Shown here piece after piece: positions 34,452-46,860 of a stretch of DNA of 64,000 nt. Within the stretch, counting starts at the first letter, position 1. Every line of letters begins with the position of its first letter. Source of the stretch: Micromonospora tulbaghiae (GTDB lineage Bacteria > Actinomycetota > Actinomycetes > Mycobacteriales > Micromonosporaceae); assembly GCF_900091605.1 (NCBI RefSeq), contig NZ_FMCQ01000003.1:588771-652770 (forward strand), read 5' to 3'. The notes under the pieces are model-generated. The model had not been told where the DNA came from. It did not search any database and saw only the letters and a program-made list of their open reading frames with translations. The position numbers and the translations under genes were made by a program.

Positions 34452-35273
34452 CTATCTCGGCCGATCTTGGCCGTTTGGTGGAAGTTCCACGCCCGGCTGG
34501 CAGGCCGGGCACCAGTAGGTGACCCGTTCGCCCAGTTCCTCCTTGCGGATGGAGGTCCCGCAGCGGCGGCACGGCTGGGCCCGGCGGCCGTAGACGTAGC
34601 TGGTCCCGCCCCGGCGCAGCACCCCCGTCGTGCTCTGCGTCCAGCGCCCCCGGTTCGCCGCGAGCAGCCGCTGGGCCAGCGCGACTGTGCCGGGCAGGTC
34701 CGGCACCGCGCCCACCGGCGTCCACGGCGACACGCCGCGCAGGAACAGCACCTCGCACTTGTAGAGGTTGCCCACCCCGGCCAGGTTGCGCTGGTCGAGC
34801 AGCGCCTCGCCGATGGTGCGGTCCGGGTCGGCGGCGAGCCGGTGGACCGCCTCGTCCGCGTCCCAGTCCGGGCCGAGCAGGTCCGGGCCGAGGTGGCCGA
34901 CGAGCGACTCCTCGTCGGCGGTCGGCACCAGCGCCAGCTCGTGCAGGTGGTAGCCGACAGCGACCGCGGCGGGGGAGCGGAGCACCACCCGGATCAGGTG
35001 CGCCGGCCGCGCGGTCCAGCGCTCGCCCGGGGCGTACGCCCGCCAGGCGCCGTCCATCCGCAGGTGCGAGTGCAGCGTCCACGGTGCGGCGTCGGTGGCC
35101 GCCAGGCGCAGCAGCAGGTGCTTGCCCCGGCTGGCCGACTCGCGCACCGTCCAGCCGGTCAGGTCGGTGGCGGCGAGCTGCGGCACGCGGAAGTCGGACC
35201 CGGTGAGCCGGGCCCCGGCCAGCGCGCGTTGCAGGACGCGCGCGGTGTTCCAGACGGTGTCGCCTTCGGGCAC
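34452..35273 (-). CDS. nei: Formamidopyrimidine-DNA glycosylase / endonuclease VIII (Nei2-like)
   Basis: A 273-residue bifunctional base-excision glycosylase/AP lyase. The N-terminus is (M)PEGDTVWNTARVLQ, with catalytic Pro2 and Glu3 in place once the GTG at 35273 is read as start. SRGKHLLLRL and HSHLRMDGAW are the domain-1 marks. The helix-two-turn-helix LLDQRNLAGVGNLYKCEVLFL and the C-terminal zinc finger (CRRCGTSIRKEELG and CPAC: Cys4) complete the fold. The DTVW start resembles mycobacterial Nei2. A GACAAT box six bases before the GTG suggests a leaderless transcript. An upstream extension to 35354 would bury Pro2 and is rejected. Confidence 0.94.
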   Translation of the reverse strand: MPEGDTVWNTARVLQRALAGARLTGSDFRVPQLAATDLTGWTVRESASRGKHLLLRLAATDAAPWTLHSHLRMDGAWRAYAPGERWTARPAHLIRVVLRSPAAVAVGYHLHELALVPTADEESLVGHLGPDLLGPDWDADEAVHRLAADPDRTIGEALLDQRNLAGVGNLYKCEVLFLRGVSPWTPVGAVPDLPGTVALAQRLLAANRGRWTQSTTGVLRRGGTSYVYGRRAQPCRRCGTSIRKEELGERVTYWCPACQPGVELPPNGQDRPR

Positions 35274-35382
35274 CCGGCCATTGTCCCCCGCCCGAGCAGA
35301 ATTCGCATGTGTCGCTATTTGTACTGAGGTTCCACTTGATCTGCGGAAACGCAACGATCAGGGGGTTCTGAGGAGAATGCTG

Positions 35383-36633
35383 ATGGCTCATCCACGACGT
35401 CGTACCGTCGTCGCCCTGACCGCCCTGCTCACCGTGGCCGCCGGACTGCCCGGCACGCCCGCGTCGGCCGCATCCCCGCCCACCGCCGCACCGGCACGCG
35501 CCGCCGCGCCCGGCTCCGAACGCTGGTCGGTCGACCTCGCCGTCGCCGGCGGCGACGACGTCAACGTCGCCTGGCGGTCCGGCCGCCTGCGGCTGGCCGA
35601 CCCACGGCCCACCGCCCGCACCCGCCCGGCCGCCGTCGCCGGACCGGTCGCCGAGGGCATCCTGCTCTCCGCGCCACGCGCCCTGGACCGGCCAGCGACC
35701 CGGGTACGCGCACAGCTCGCCGCCCGCACCGGCGACGGTGGTACGGCGGTGGCCCAGGTACGCGGCTGGCGTGCCCGCGGCTGGACCGAGTGGCGCGACG
35801 CCACCGAGGCGGTGTTCGACCAGCCGGTCAGCCGGGTCCAGGCGCGCGTGGTGCTGACCACCAGCGACTCCGCGTCGCAGGCCACCGTCACCGGGCTGAC
35901 GCTCGCCGCCGACCGGGTCGCCACCACCGCGGTCCAGCCGGCCGCCGCGCTCAAATACCGGGTGTACGCGACCCGGATCGGCCTGGTCGGCGGCATCACC
36001 GCCAACGGGCACACGGTGCGTACCCGGGACCACTTCGCGGCGCTGCCCACCCGGCGCGGCCTGTCCCCGCGCGGCACCGGCGACTACACGGTCAAGGTCT
36101 GCACCACGAGCGGCAGCCGCTGCGAGTACGCCCCGGTCTGGGACGTCGGCCCGTGGAACACCCGGGACGACTGGTGGAACCCGGCGTCGGTCCGGGAGAA
36201 CTGGAAGGACCTGCCGCGCGGAAAGCCGGAGGCGCAGGCTGCCTACCAGGACAACTACAACGGCGGGCGCGACCAGTTCGGCCGTACCGTGCGCAACCCG
36301 GCCGGACTGGACCTGGCCGACGGGACGTTCTGGGACGGGCTGCGGCTCACCGACAACGCGTGGGTGGACGTGACGCTGCTGTGGACCGGCGGCGGGGCGC
36401 GGGCCGTGGTCGGCTCCGGGCCGCTGAACCTGCGCTCCGGGGCGAGCACCTCGTACGCGAGCCGGGGCCTGGCCGCCACGTACGCCCACGTGCCGGTGCA
36501 GTGCTACGTGACCGGGCAGAAGGTCGCCGGCACGTACCGCACCACGACGAGGTGGTACCGCCTGGTGGGCGGCAACTACGTCAGCCACGCCTACCTGTCC
36601 TCGATCTACGGCGGCACAGTCCCCCGCTGCTGA
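35383..36633 (+). CDS. Secreted protein with double-psi-barrel-like middle and C-terminal SH3 domain
   Basis: A 416-residue exported protein. Residues 1-29 are a signal peptide (MAHPRRRTVV, hydrophobic core, TPASAA cleavage site). Residues ~45-190 are a beta-rich N-terminal region (VRAQLAARTG, QVRGWRARGWTEWRDA). The middle (~190-330) includes YEYAPVWDVGPWN-type sequence (CEYAPVWDVGPWNTRDDWW), which resembles the Asp-containing strand of double-psi beta-barrel or peptidoglycan-active proteins. The C-terminal ~65 residues form an SH3-type domain (GPLNLRSGASTSYASRGLAA... SHAYLSSIYGG). A cell-wall role is inferred. ATG 35383 is chosen because GAGGAG lies 7 bases upstream; ATG 35377 is too close. 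Confidence 0.78.
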   Translation: MAHPRRRTVVALTALLTVAAGLPGTPASAASPPTAAPARAAAPGSERWSVDLAVAGGDDVNVAWRSGRLRLADPRPTARTRPAAVAGPVAEGILLSAPRALDRPATRVRAQLAARTGDGGTAVAQVRGWRARGWTEWRDATEAVFDQPVSRVQARVVLTTSDSASQATVTGLTLAADRVATTAVQPAAALKYRVYATRIGLVGGITANGHTVRTRDHFAALPTRRGLSPRGTGDYTVKVCTTSGSRCEYAPVWDVGPWNTRDDWWNPASVRENWKDLPRGKPEAQAAYQDNYNGGRDQFGRTVRNPAGLDLADGTFWDGLRLTDNAWVDVTLLWTGGGARAVVGSGPLNLRSGASTSYASRGLAATYAHVPVQCYVTGQKVAGTYRTTTRWYRLVGGNYVSHAYLSSIYGGTVPRC

Positions 36634-36670
36634 CCCGTGCCCCCCTCCCGCCCTCCCTCCCTCGCCTCTC

Positions 36671-36749
36671 CTCCGCGATCTTGCAGTTTCGGCCCTCTCG
36701 CCCGGGCATTCGTCCCTTATGTCGGGGCATCAACTACAAGATCGCGGGG
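36671..36749. repeat. Intergenic palindromic element D (GATC-N5-GTT arms)
   Basis: Arms CCGCGATCTTGCAGTT (36673-36688) and AACTACAAGATCGCGG (36732-36747) pair with one mismatch; GGCCC-like inner bases (36692-36695 with 36725-36728) extend the stem. The loop is about 30 bases. It lies between convergent genes ending at 36633 and 36761. Confidence 0.8.
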
Positions 36750-36760
36750 GAAGGGCGGGG

Positions 36761-37549
36761 TCACGGGTGGGCGATTGTTACGACGTCGCCTGGGGTCGTT
36801 TGGAGGGTGTCGGCGGCTCGGCCGGTGTTGACCGCTACGGCCACCAGGCCGGCGGAGTCGACGTAGACCACCAGGGCGCCGGGGTCGGCGTCGCCGAACG
36901 TGCGGCCGTGCACCGCCTCGTGGCCGTTCACCAGCACCCGGGACGGCAGGCCGTCGAGCAGCGCGCCCGGTGCGGCGAGCTGGACGTTGCCGAAGTGGTC
37001 GACGGTCAGCACCTCGGCGCTGAGGCCGCCGGGCTCGGCGCGTACCACCGGTTCCGGCAGCCGGACCAGCGCGCCCGGGTCCACGGCCGGTCCGGCCTCG
37101 GCCAGCGGTGCGCCCACTGCCAGCCGGGCGGCCACCGGCGCGAACACGTCCCGCCCGTGGAACGTGCGGGACACGACCGGGCCGAGCCAGTCCGTGTTGG
37201 TCAGCTCCGCCGCGGCGGTCACCCCGCCGAGCGCCTCCGCGGCCGGGAGCAGCAGCCCGTTGTCCGGCCCCACGAGCAGCCCGCCGGGCGCGGCGAGCGC
37301 GATCCCGCGCCGCGAGGTGCCGACACCCGGGTCGACCACCGCCACGTGCACACCCCACGGCAGGTACGGCACTGTCTGCGCGAGCACCGCCGCGCCCCGG
37401 CGTACGTCGGCGGGCGGGACCAGGTGCGTCACGTCGATCACCCGGACGGCCGGGGCGAGCCGGGCCAGCACACCGTGGCACGCCGCCACGAACCCGTCGG
37501 AGAGCCCGTAGTCGGTGGTCAGCGAGACACATCGGAGGTCGCCGTTCAC
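36761..37549 (-). CDS. SAM hydroxide adenosyltransferase (DUF62 family)
   Basis: A 262-residue enzyme of the family that cleaves S-adenosylmethionine to adenosine and methionine with hydroxide; the halogenases SalL and FlA are relatives. Motifs: LTTDYGLSDGFVAACHG, VVDPGVGTSRRGIAL, VGPDNGLLLPAA and LTVDHFGNVQL. The Asp-Arg-His set that activates water is present as Asp73, Arg80 and His131, with nearly the same spacing as the archaeal enzyme, so halide use is not expected. The GTG at 37549 overlaps the upstream GNAT stop (GTGA), so the two are coupled. Confidence 0.9.
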   Translation of the reverse strand: MNGDLRCVSLTTDYGLSDGFVAACHGVLARLAPAVRVIDVTHLVPPADVRRGAAVLAQTVPYLPWGVHVAVVDPGVGTSRRGIALAAPGGLLVGPDNGLLLPAAEALGGVTAAAELTNTDWLGPVVSRTFHGRDVFAPVAARLAVGAPLAEAGPAVDPGALVRLPEPVVRAEPGGLSAEVLTVDHFGNVQLAAPGALLDGLPSRVLVNGHEAVHGRTFGDADPGALVVYVDSAGLVAVAVNTGRAADTLQTTPGDVVTIAHP

Positions 37550-38049
37550 CGCGGGTCCGCCGGGGTCAGGTGCCGCGCCAGGCGCAGTTCGTCGTGCAGC
37601 GGGATCCCGTCCGTGCCGGCGTGCGGAATCGTCGGCTTGACCGCCCGGGCCCGGTCCGCCGCGCCCACGTCCACCGCGACGATCCGCAGCCCTCGACGCT
37701 GGTAGAAGCGCAGCGCGCCCAGGTTGTCGTTGGTGGTGACCAGCCAGATCCGGTCGGCCCCGGCAGCGACGGCCACCTCCTCGGCGGCGGCCAGCAGGGC
37801 ACTGCCCGCCCCGTTGCCCGGTGCCGACGCGGCCAGGCTCACCACTTCCAGCCCGTCGCCGTCGACCCGGTACACCAGCGCCCCGGCGCACGCGCCGCCG
37901 TCGTCGACCGCCACCAGCGCGGGCAGGTCACACAGGTCGTAGCGGGTGTCGTGGACCACCACAATCGGCCCGCCCCACTCCCGCTCGTGCAACGCCGTCA
38001 GCGCGGCGCGGTCCTCGTCGCGCGCCTGGCGTACCCGGATCGAGGCCAC
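37546..38049 (-). CDS. GNAT family N-acetyltransferase
   Basis: A 167-residue GNAT: VRQARDEDRAALTALHERE at the N-terminus, CAGALVYRVDGDGLEVVSLAAS (beta4), the acetyl-CoA loop PGNGAGSALLAAA (about residues 77-89), and WLVTTNDNLGALRFYQRRGLRI with the terminal beta strands. A ~30-residue tail (PTIPHAGTDGIPLHDELRLARHL) is found in a GNAT subgroup whose members often act on small molecules; the acceptor is unknown. The GTG at 38049 has GGGGAGGAGA upstream. It is the first gene of a two-gene unit with the SAM hydroxide adenosyltransferase. Confidence 0.87.
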   Translation of the reverse strand: MASIRVRQARDEDRAALTALHEREWGGPIVVVHDTRYDLCDLPALVAVDDGGACAGALVYRVDGDGLEVVSLAASAPGNGAGSALLAAAEEVAVAAGADRIWLVTTNDNLGALRFYQRRGLRIVAVDVGAADRARAVKPTIPHAGTDGIPLHDELRLARHLTPADPR

Positions 38050-38102
38050 CGGCTCTCCTCCCCGCTCGTGTCCGGCACACCCTAACCGGGACTGCCGGGT
38101 GG

Positions 38103-42800
<4,698 letters not shown>

Positions 42801-42895
42801 GCTCCCATCCTGCCGCGCCGGTGTGACATCCGGCCTGCCGCCGGACCGTTCCGTCCTGCCCGCGGCAGGCCAAGAATGGAATGGGCGATTATTCC

Positions 42896-42912
42896 GTTAA
42901 GTCTTACTTAAC
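42896..42912. promoter_or_regulatory. Inverted repeat GTTAAGT-N3-ACTTAAC between lhr and the 42954 gene
   Basis: A perfect 7-bp inverted repeat with a 3-base spacer lies in an AT-rich patch unusual for this window. TAAAGT (42935-42940) downstream could be a -10 for the gene at 42954. The geometry suits a dimeric regulator; which one is unknown. Confidence 0.5.
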
Positions 42913-42953
42913 TGCTTGCTTGGGAGCTGCAACATAAAGTAACTTCACTCGCG

Positions 42954-43301
42954 ATGCGGCGTGGGGTGGAGGCGTGGATGACCGTCGAGGACCGAGGTCT
43001 GGGCTCCGGAACCGACGTGCTCATCCGCAAGGTCGACAGTCGACTTGCCGCGCTCCGCGCCGCACTGCACGGTCCCGATCTTGAGCTGGCCGAGGAACTT
43101 GCCGCGCGGCTGCGCGAGATGATCCTCGCGACCGCCCGGTCCAGCGCCGCCGACCGCGCCCGGGTGCGGGCCGCGGTGCACTACTTCGTCCAGCGCCGGG
43201 AGAGCCGGGACGCCCGGCTGCCGCTGCGCTCCCTGGTCGCCGCCCAACACGCAGTCGACCGCGCCGCCCGTCAGCTGGCCACCCCCAACCCCACCCCCTG
43301 A
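42954..43301 (+). CDS. Small helical protein, unrecognised
   Basis: A 115-residue (or 107 if started at ATG 42978) soluble protein, charged and predicted mostly helical: VDSRLAALRAALHGPDLELA, then ELAARLREMILATARSSAAD and RARVRAAVHYFVQRRESRDA, with a Pro-rich end. No cysteine, signal or catalytic motif is visible and I do not recognise a family. ATG 42978 has GGAGGCG upstream, whereas ATG 42954 has no clear site. It is divergent from lhr across an AT-rich control region with a palindrome, and is followed by element C and the Mrp operon. Whether it regulates anything nearby is open. Confidence 0.65.
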   Translation: MRRGVEAWMTVEDRGLGSGTDVLIRKVDSRLAALRAALHGPDLELAEELAARLREMILATARSSAADRARVRAAVHYFVQRRESRDARLPLRSLVAAQHAVDRAARQLATPNPTP

Positions 43302-43348
43302 CCACTCCACCGCACCCTCCCCTCCGCCCGCCGCCCTCCCTGCCACCC

Positions 43349-43411
43349 CGGTGATCAAGGAGTTCGTGGCGGGATCGGGCGCGCGCCCGGACGCGAACTC
43401 CTTGATCACCG
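43349..43411. repeat. Intergenic palindromic element C (GATC-N5-GTT arms)
   Basis: A 63-base inverted repeat with 20-bp arms (43349-43368 and 43392-43411), one wobble pair and a 23-base loop that itself contains the palindrome CGGGCGCGCGCCCG. Arms contain GATCAAGGAGTT. Unlike elements A, B and D it lies between genes on the same strand, about 50 bases after the 42954 gene and 135 before the Mrp operon. Confidence 0.88.
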
Positions 43412-43546
43412 CCCGAGAGGCCGGGAAGACCGGGTGAGGGTAAGGGTGGGTTTTGGGGAAAACGGCCCGGTTCGGTGCCTCTGTGGCGTGTGATCGGTCG
43501 TGAAACCAGCGTGTTCTGCGCGCTGTCACCTCGACCGGGAGTACGC

Positions 43547-46381
43547 GTGCTCGTCCTGCTGATCGTGCATCTGGTGGCGGCGCTGCTCGCCCCGCTGCTG
43601 GTCCGCCGGTGGGGTCCGCGCGCCTGCCTGCTGCTCGCGCTCGCCCCGGCCGCCACAGCGGTCTGGGCGGCGGCGCACACCGCCGCGGTACGCGACGGCG
43701 GCGAGGTGGTCGAGACGTACCCCTGGATCTCGCAGCTCCAGCTCGACGTGGCGCTGCGGGTCACCACGCTGTCCTGGCTGATGCTGTTGCTCGTCGGCGG
43801 CGTCGGCGCGCTGGTGCTGGTCTACTCCGCCCGCTACTTCCCGCCCGGGTCGATCGGGCTGGCCCGGTTCGCCGCCGTCATGGTCGCCTTCGCCGGGGCG
43901 ATGCTCGGTCTCGTCGTCTCCGACGACCTGCTGCTGCTCTACGTGTTCTGGGAACTGACCACCGTCTTCTCCTACCTGCTGATCGGGCACAGCACCGAGC
44001 GCCGGTCCAGCCGGTGGGCCGCCGCGCAGGCGCTCACCGTGACCACGCTGGGCGGGCTGGCCATGCTCGTCGGGTTCCTGCTGCTCGGCCACCACGCCGG
44101 CGGCTACCGGTGGTCCGAGGTGGCCTCGGCGCCGCTGCCCGGCGGCGGGTACCTGACCGTCGCGGTGCTGCTCATCCTCGCCGGGGCGCTGGCGAAGTCC
44201 GCGGTGTTCCCCTTCAACGCCTGGCTGCCGGTGGCGATGGCCGCCCCCACACCGGTGAGCGCGTACCTGCACGCGGCGGCGATGGTGAAGGCCGGCATCT
44301 TCCTCGTCGGACTGCTCGGCCCGGTGCTCGCCCCGGTCGACGGATGGCGGCCGGTCACAGTGGTCGCCGGCCTGGTCACGCTCGTCATCGGCGGGTGGGC
44401 GGCGTTGCGGCAGACCGACCTGAAGCTGCTGCTGGCGTACGGGACGGTCAGCCAGCTCGGCCTGCTCACTGTGGTGTTCGGCGCGGGCACCCCGAAGGCG
44501 GCGCTGGCCGGCGTGGCGATGCTGGCCGCACACGCCCTGTTCAAGGCGGCGCTGTTCCTTGTCGTCGGCATCCTCGACCACGAGGCCGGCACCCGGGACC
44601 TGCGGGAGCTGTCCGGGGTGGGACGGGCCGCGCCGGTGCTGGCCACAGTCGCCGCGCTGGCCGCCGCCTCGATGGCCGGGGTGCCGCCGCTGCTCGGGTT
44701 CGTCGGGAAGGAGGCGGCGCTCGCCGCGTTCACCGGCGATCCACTGGTCCTGATCGTGCTGGTGGTCGGCAGCGCGCTCACCGTCGCGTACAGCATCCGG
44801 TTCCTCTGGGGCGCGTTCGGTGCCCGGCCCGGCGTGCCGGACACCGAGCTGGCCCGGCCGCCCGCCGCGATGCTCGTACCCCCGGCGCTGCTCGCCGTGG
44901 CCGGGCTCGCCGCCGGTCCGGCCGCCGGGTGGCTGAGCGGCCTGTTCGAGCCGTACGCCGAGCTGTTCGGGCCGGTCGAGGAGCACCTGGCGCTGTGGCA
45001 CGGACCCACGGCGGCGCTCGGCCTGTCCGCCCTCGTGCTGGCCGGCGGTGTGGTGCTGCACCTGGTCCGCGGCCCGCTGGCGCCCGCGCTGGCGCGGCTG
45101 CGCTCGCCGGTGAACGGCAATCAGGGGTACGAGTGGGTGACGCACGGCTTCGACCGGCTCGCCATCGAGGTCACCGGCGCCACCCAGCGCGGCTCGCTGC
45201 CGCAGTACCTCGGCACCGTGCTGCTCGCGCTGGTGTTCGTGCCGGGCGGGGCGATGATCGCCACCGCGCCGTGGCGGGTCGACCTGGCGGTCTGGGACAA
45301 CCCGGCCCAGCTCGTGGTCTGCGTGGTGATCGCGGTCGCCGCGCTGCTCGCGGTCGGCGCGCGCCGCCGGCTCACCGCGATGCTGCTCGTCGGCGTGACC
45401 GGCTACGGCACCGCGATGATGTTCGTCCTCTACGGGGCGCCGGACGTGGCGCTGACCCAGTTCCTCGTGGAGACCGCGACGATCGCCGTGTTCGTGCTGG
45501 TGCTGCGGCGGCTGCCGGAGCGCTTCTCGGCCCGTCCGCTGCGCCGCAGCCGCTGGGTGCGGCGCGGGATCGGGATCGCCGCCGGTGTGGTGATGGCCGG
45601 TCTGGCGCTGGTCGCGGCCGGAGCCCGGCGGGCGCCGTCGATCTCCGCGGCCTTCCCCGATCTCTCCCTGGCCGAGGGGTACGGCCGAAACGTCGTGAAC
45701 GTGACCCTGGTCGACATCCGGGCGTGGGACACGATGGGGGAGATCTCGGTGCTCGTCGTGACCGCGACCGGCGTGGCCAGCCTGATCTACGAACGTTCCC
45801 GCACCGGGCCGCGTCCCCGCCGTCCCCAGCCGGTCGCGTCGCGCGCCGGCGACCGGCGCACGGTGTGGCTGCGCGGCGGGCAGACGCTGCCGGAGCGCCG
45901 GCGCTCGATCGTGTTCGAGGTGGTCACCCGGCTGATCTTCCACACCGTGCTGATCTTCTCGCTGTTCCTGCTCTTCTCCGGGCACAACGCCCCCGGCGGC
46001 GGTTTCGCCGGCGGGCTGGTCGCCGGCCTGGCGCTGGCCCTGCGTTACCTGGCCGGCGGCCGGTACGAGCTGGCCGAGGCGGCGCCGGTCGGGGCCGGCA
46101 CGGTGCTCGGCGCGGGTCTGGGCATCTCGGTCGGCAGCGGGGTGCTCGGCCTCGCGCTCACCGGTGAGGTGCTCGAGAGCGTGAAGGTCAACCTGTGGCT
46201 GCCGGTGGTCGGCGACTTCTACCTGGTCACGTCGCTGTTCTTCGACATCGGCGTCTACCTGGTGGTGGTCGGGCTGGTGCTGGACATCCTGCGCAGCCTG
46301 GGCGCCGAGGTGGACCGGCACGTGGAAGCCGCCGGTGAGGCGGGCCGCGGGCTGGTCGTCCAGCGGGACGGCCCACCATGA
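43547..46381 (+). CDS. mnhA: Na+/H+ antiporter subunit A fused to subunit B (MrpA-MrpB)
   Basis: The largest subunit of the Mrp/Mnh multisubunit cation/proton antiporter. The 944-residue membrane protein has the complex-I-like half with the proton-channel Lys/His segment LAKSAVFPFNAWLPVAMAAP and YLHAAAMVKAGIFL, and the Glu-bearing VFWELTTVFSYLLIGH. The MnhA C-terminal region has VTGYGTAMMFVLYGAPDVAL. The last ~150 residues are an MnhB domain (TRLIFHTVLIFSLFLLFSGH then NAPGGGFAGGLVAGLALALR), fused as in several actinobacteria. The GTG at 43547 has GGGAG close upstream and begins a hydrophobic helix. mnhC overlaps its stop (ATGA), opening a six-gene coupled operon. Confidence 0.94.
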   Translation: MLVLLIVHLVAALLAPLLVRRWGPRACLLLALAPAATAVWAAAHTAAVRDGGEVVETYPWISQLQLDVALRVTTLSWLMLLLVGGVGALVLVYSARYFPPGSIGLARFAAVMVAFAGAMLGLVVSDDLLLLYVFWELTTVFSYLLIGHSTERRSSRWAAAQALTVTTLGGLAMLVGFLLLGHHAGGYRWSEVASAPLPGGGYLTVAVLLILAGALAKSAVFPFNAWLPVAMAAPTPVSAYLHAAAMVKAGIFLVGLLGPVLAPVDGWRPVTVVAGLVTLVIGGWAALRQTDLKLLLAYGTVSQLGLLTVVFGAGTPKAALAGVAMLAAHALFKAALFLVVGILDHEAGTRDLRELSGVGRAAPVLATVAALAAASMAGVPPLLGFVGKEAALAAFTGDPLVLIVLVVGSALTVAYSIRFLWGAFGARPGVPDTELARPPAAMLVPPALLAVAGLAAGPAAGWLSGLFEPYAELFGPVEEHLALWHGPTAALGLSALVLAGGVVLHLVRGPLAPALARLRSPVNGNQGYEWVTHGFDRLAIEVTGATQRGSLPQYLGTVLLALVFVPGGAMIATAPWRVDLAVWDNPAQLVVCVVIAVAALLAVGARRRLTAMLLVGVTGYGTAMMFVLYGAPDVALTQFLVETATIAVFVLVLRRLPERFSARPLRRSRWVRRGIGIAAGVVMAGLALVAAGARRAPSISAAFPDLSLAEGYGRNVVNVTLVDIRAWDTMGEISVLVVTATGVASLIYERSRTGPRPRRPQPVASRAGDRRTVWLRGGQTLPERRRSIVFEVVTRLIFHTVLIFSLFLLFSGHNAPGGGFAGGLVAGLALALRYLAGGRYELAEAAPVGAGTVLGAGLGISVGSGVLGLALTGEVLESVKVNLWLPVVGDFYLVTSLFFDIGVYLVVVGLVLDILRSLGAEVDRHVEAAGEAGRGLVVQRDGPP

Positions 46382-46860
46382 CGCGGGGGGCGGCCGGGCC
46401 GACGCTGGTGCTGGTGCTGGCGGTCGGGGTGCTCGTCGCCGCCGGTGTCACGCTGCTGCTCGAACGCAGCCTGACCCGGATCCTGCTCGGCATCATCCTG
46501 CTCGGCAACGGCGTGAACCTGCTCATCCTGCTCGGCGGGCGAGCCGGTGCCGCACCGCTCGTGGGTTCCACGTCGCAGGGCGAGATGAGCGACGCGCTGC
46601 CGCAGGCCATGGTGCTCACCGCCGTGGTGATCACCTTCGGGCTGACCGCGTTCCTGCTCGCCGTCGCCTACCGGAGCTGGTACACCAGCGGCGACGACGA
46701 GGTGCAGGACGACCTGGAGGACCGGCAGATCGTCCGGCTCGCCGAGAGCAACGAGGTGTCCACGGCGGACCTCGGCGGCGAGGGCCCGAACGGCGACCCG
46801 GAGCAGGTGGATCCGGAGCCGGCCCGCCGGCGGTTACGCCGGGACGGGGAAACGCAATGA
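46378..46860 (+). CDS. mnhC: Na+/H+ antiporter subunit C (MrpC)
   Basis: A NuoK-like subunit of the Mrp complex. The 160 residues hold three membrane helices (LVLVLAVGVLVAAGVTLLLE, then RILLGIILLGNGVNLLILLG, then AMVLTAVVITFGLTAFLLAV), the second with the conserved polar residues of the NuoK family. PLVGSTSQGEMSDALPQAMVLTA is the usual loop of MnhC. A ~55-residue acidic cytoplasmic tail (DDEVQDDLEDRQIVRLAESN) is longer than in many homologues. Start overlaps the mnhA stop and the end overlaps the mnhD start. Confidence 0.94.
   Translation: MTRGAAGPTLVLVLAVGVLVAAGVTLLLERSLTRILLGIILLGNGVNLLILLGGRAGAAPLVGSTSQGEMSDALPQAMVLTAVVITFGLTAFLLAVAYRSWYTSGDDEVQDDLEDRQIVRLAESNEVSTADLGGEGPNGDPEQVDPEPARRRLRRDGETQ

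Noticed and set aside
35274..35354. Upstream extension of nei by 27 codons
   Set aside because: Nei/Fpg needs Pro2 as the catalytic N-terminus, which fixes the start at 35273.
43526..46321. A 931-codon open frame antisense to mnhA
   Set aside because: Hydrophilic His/Gln/Arg/Asp-rich product characteristic of the reverse of a membrane protein gene.
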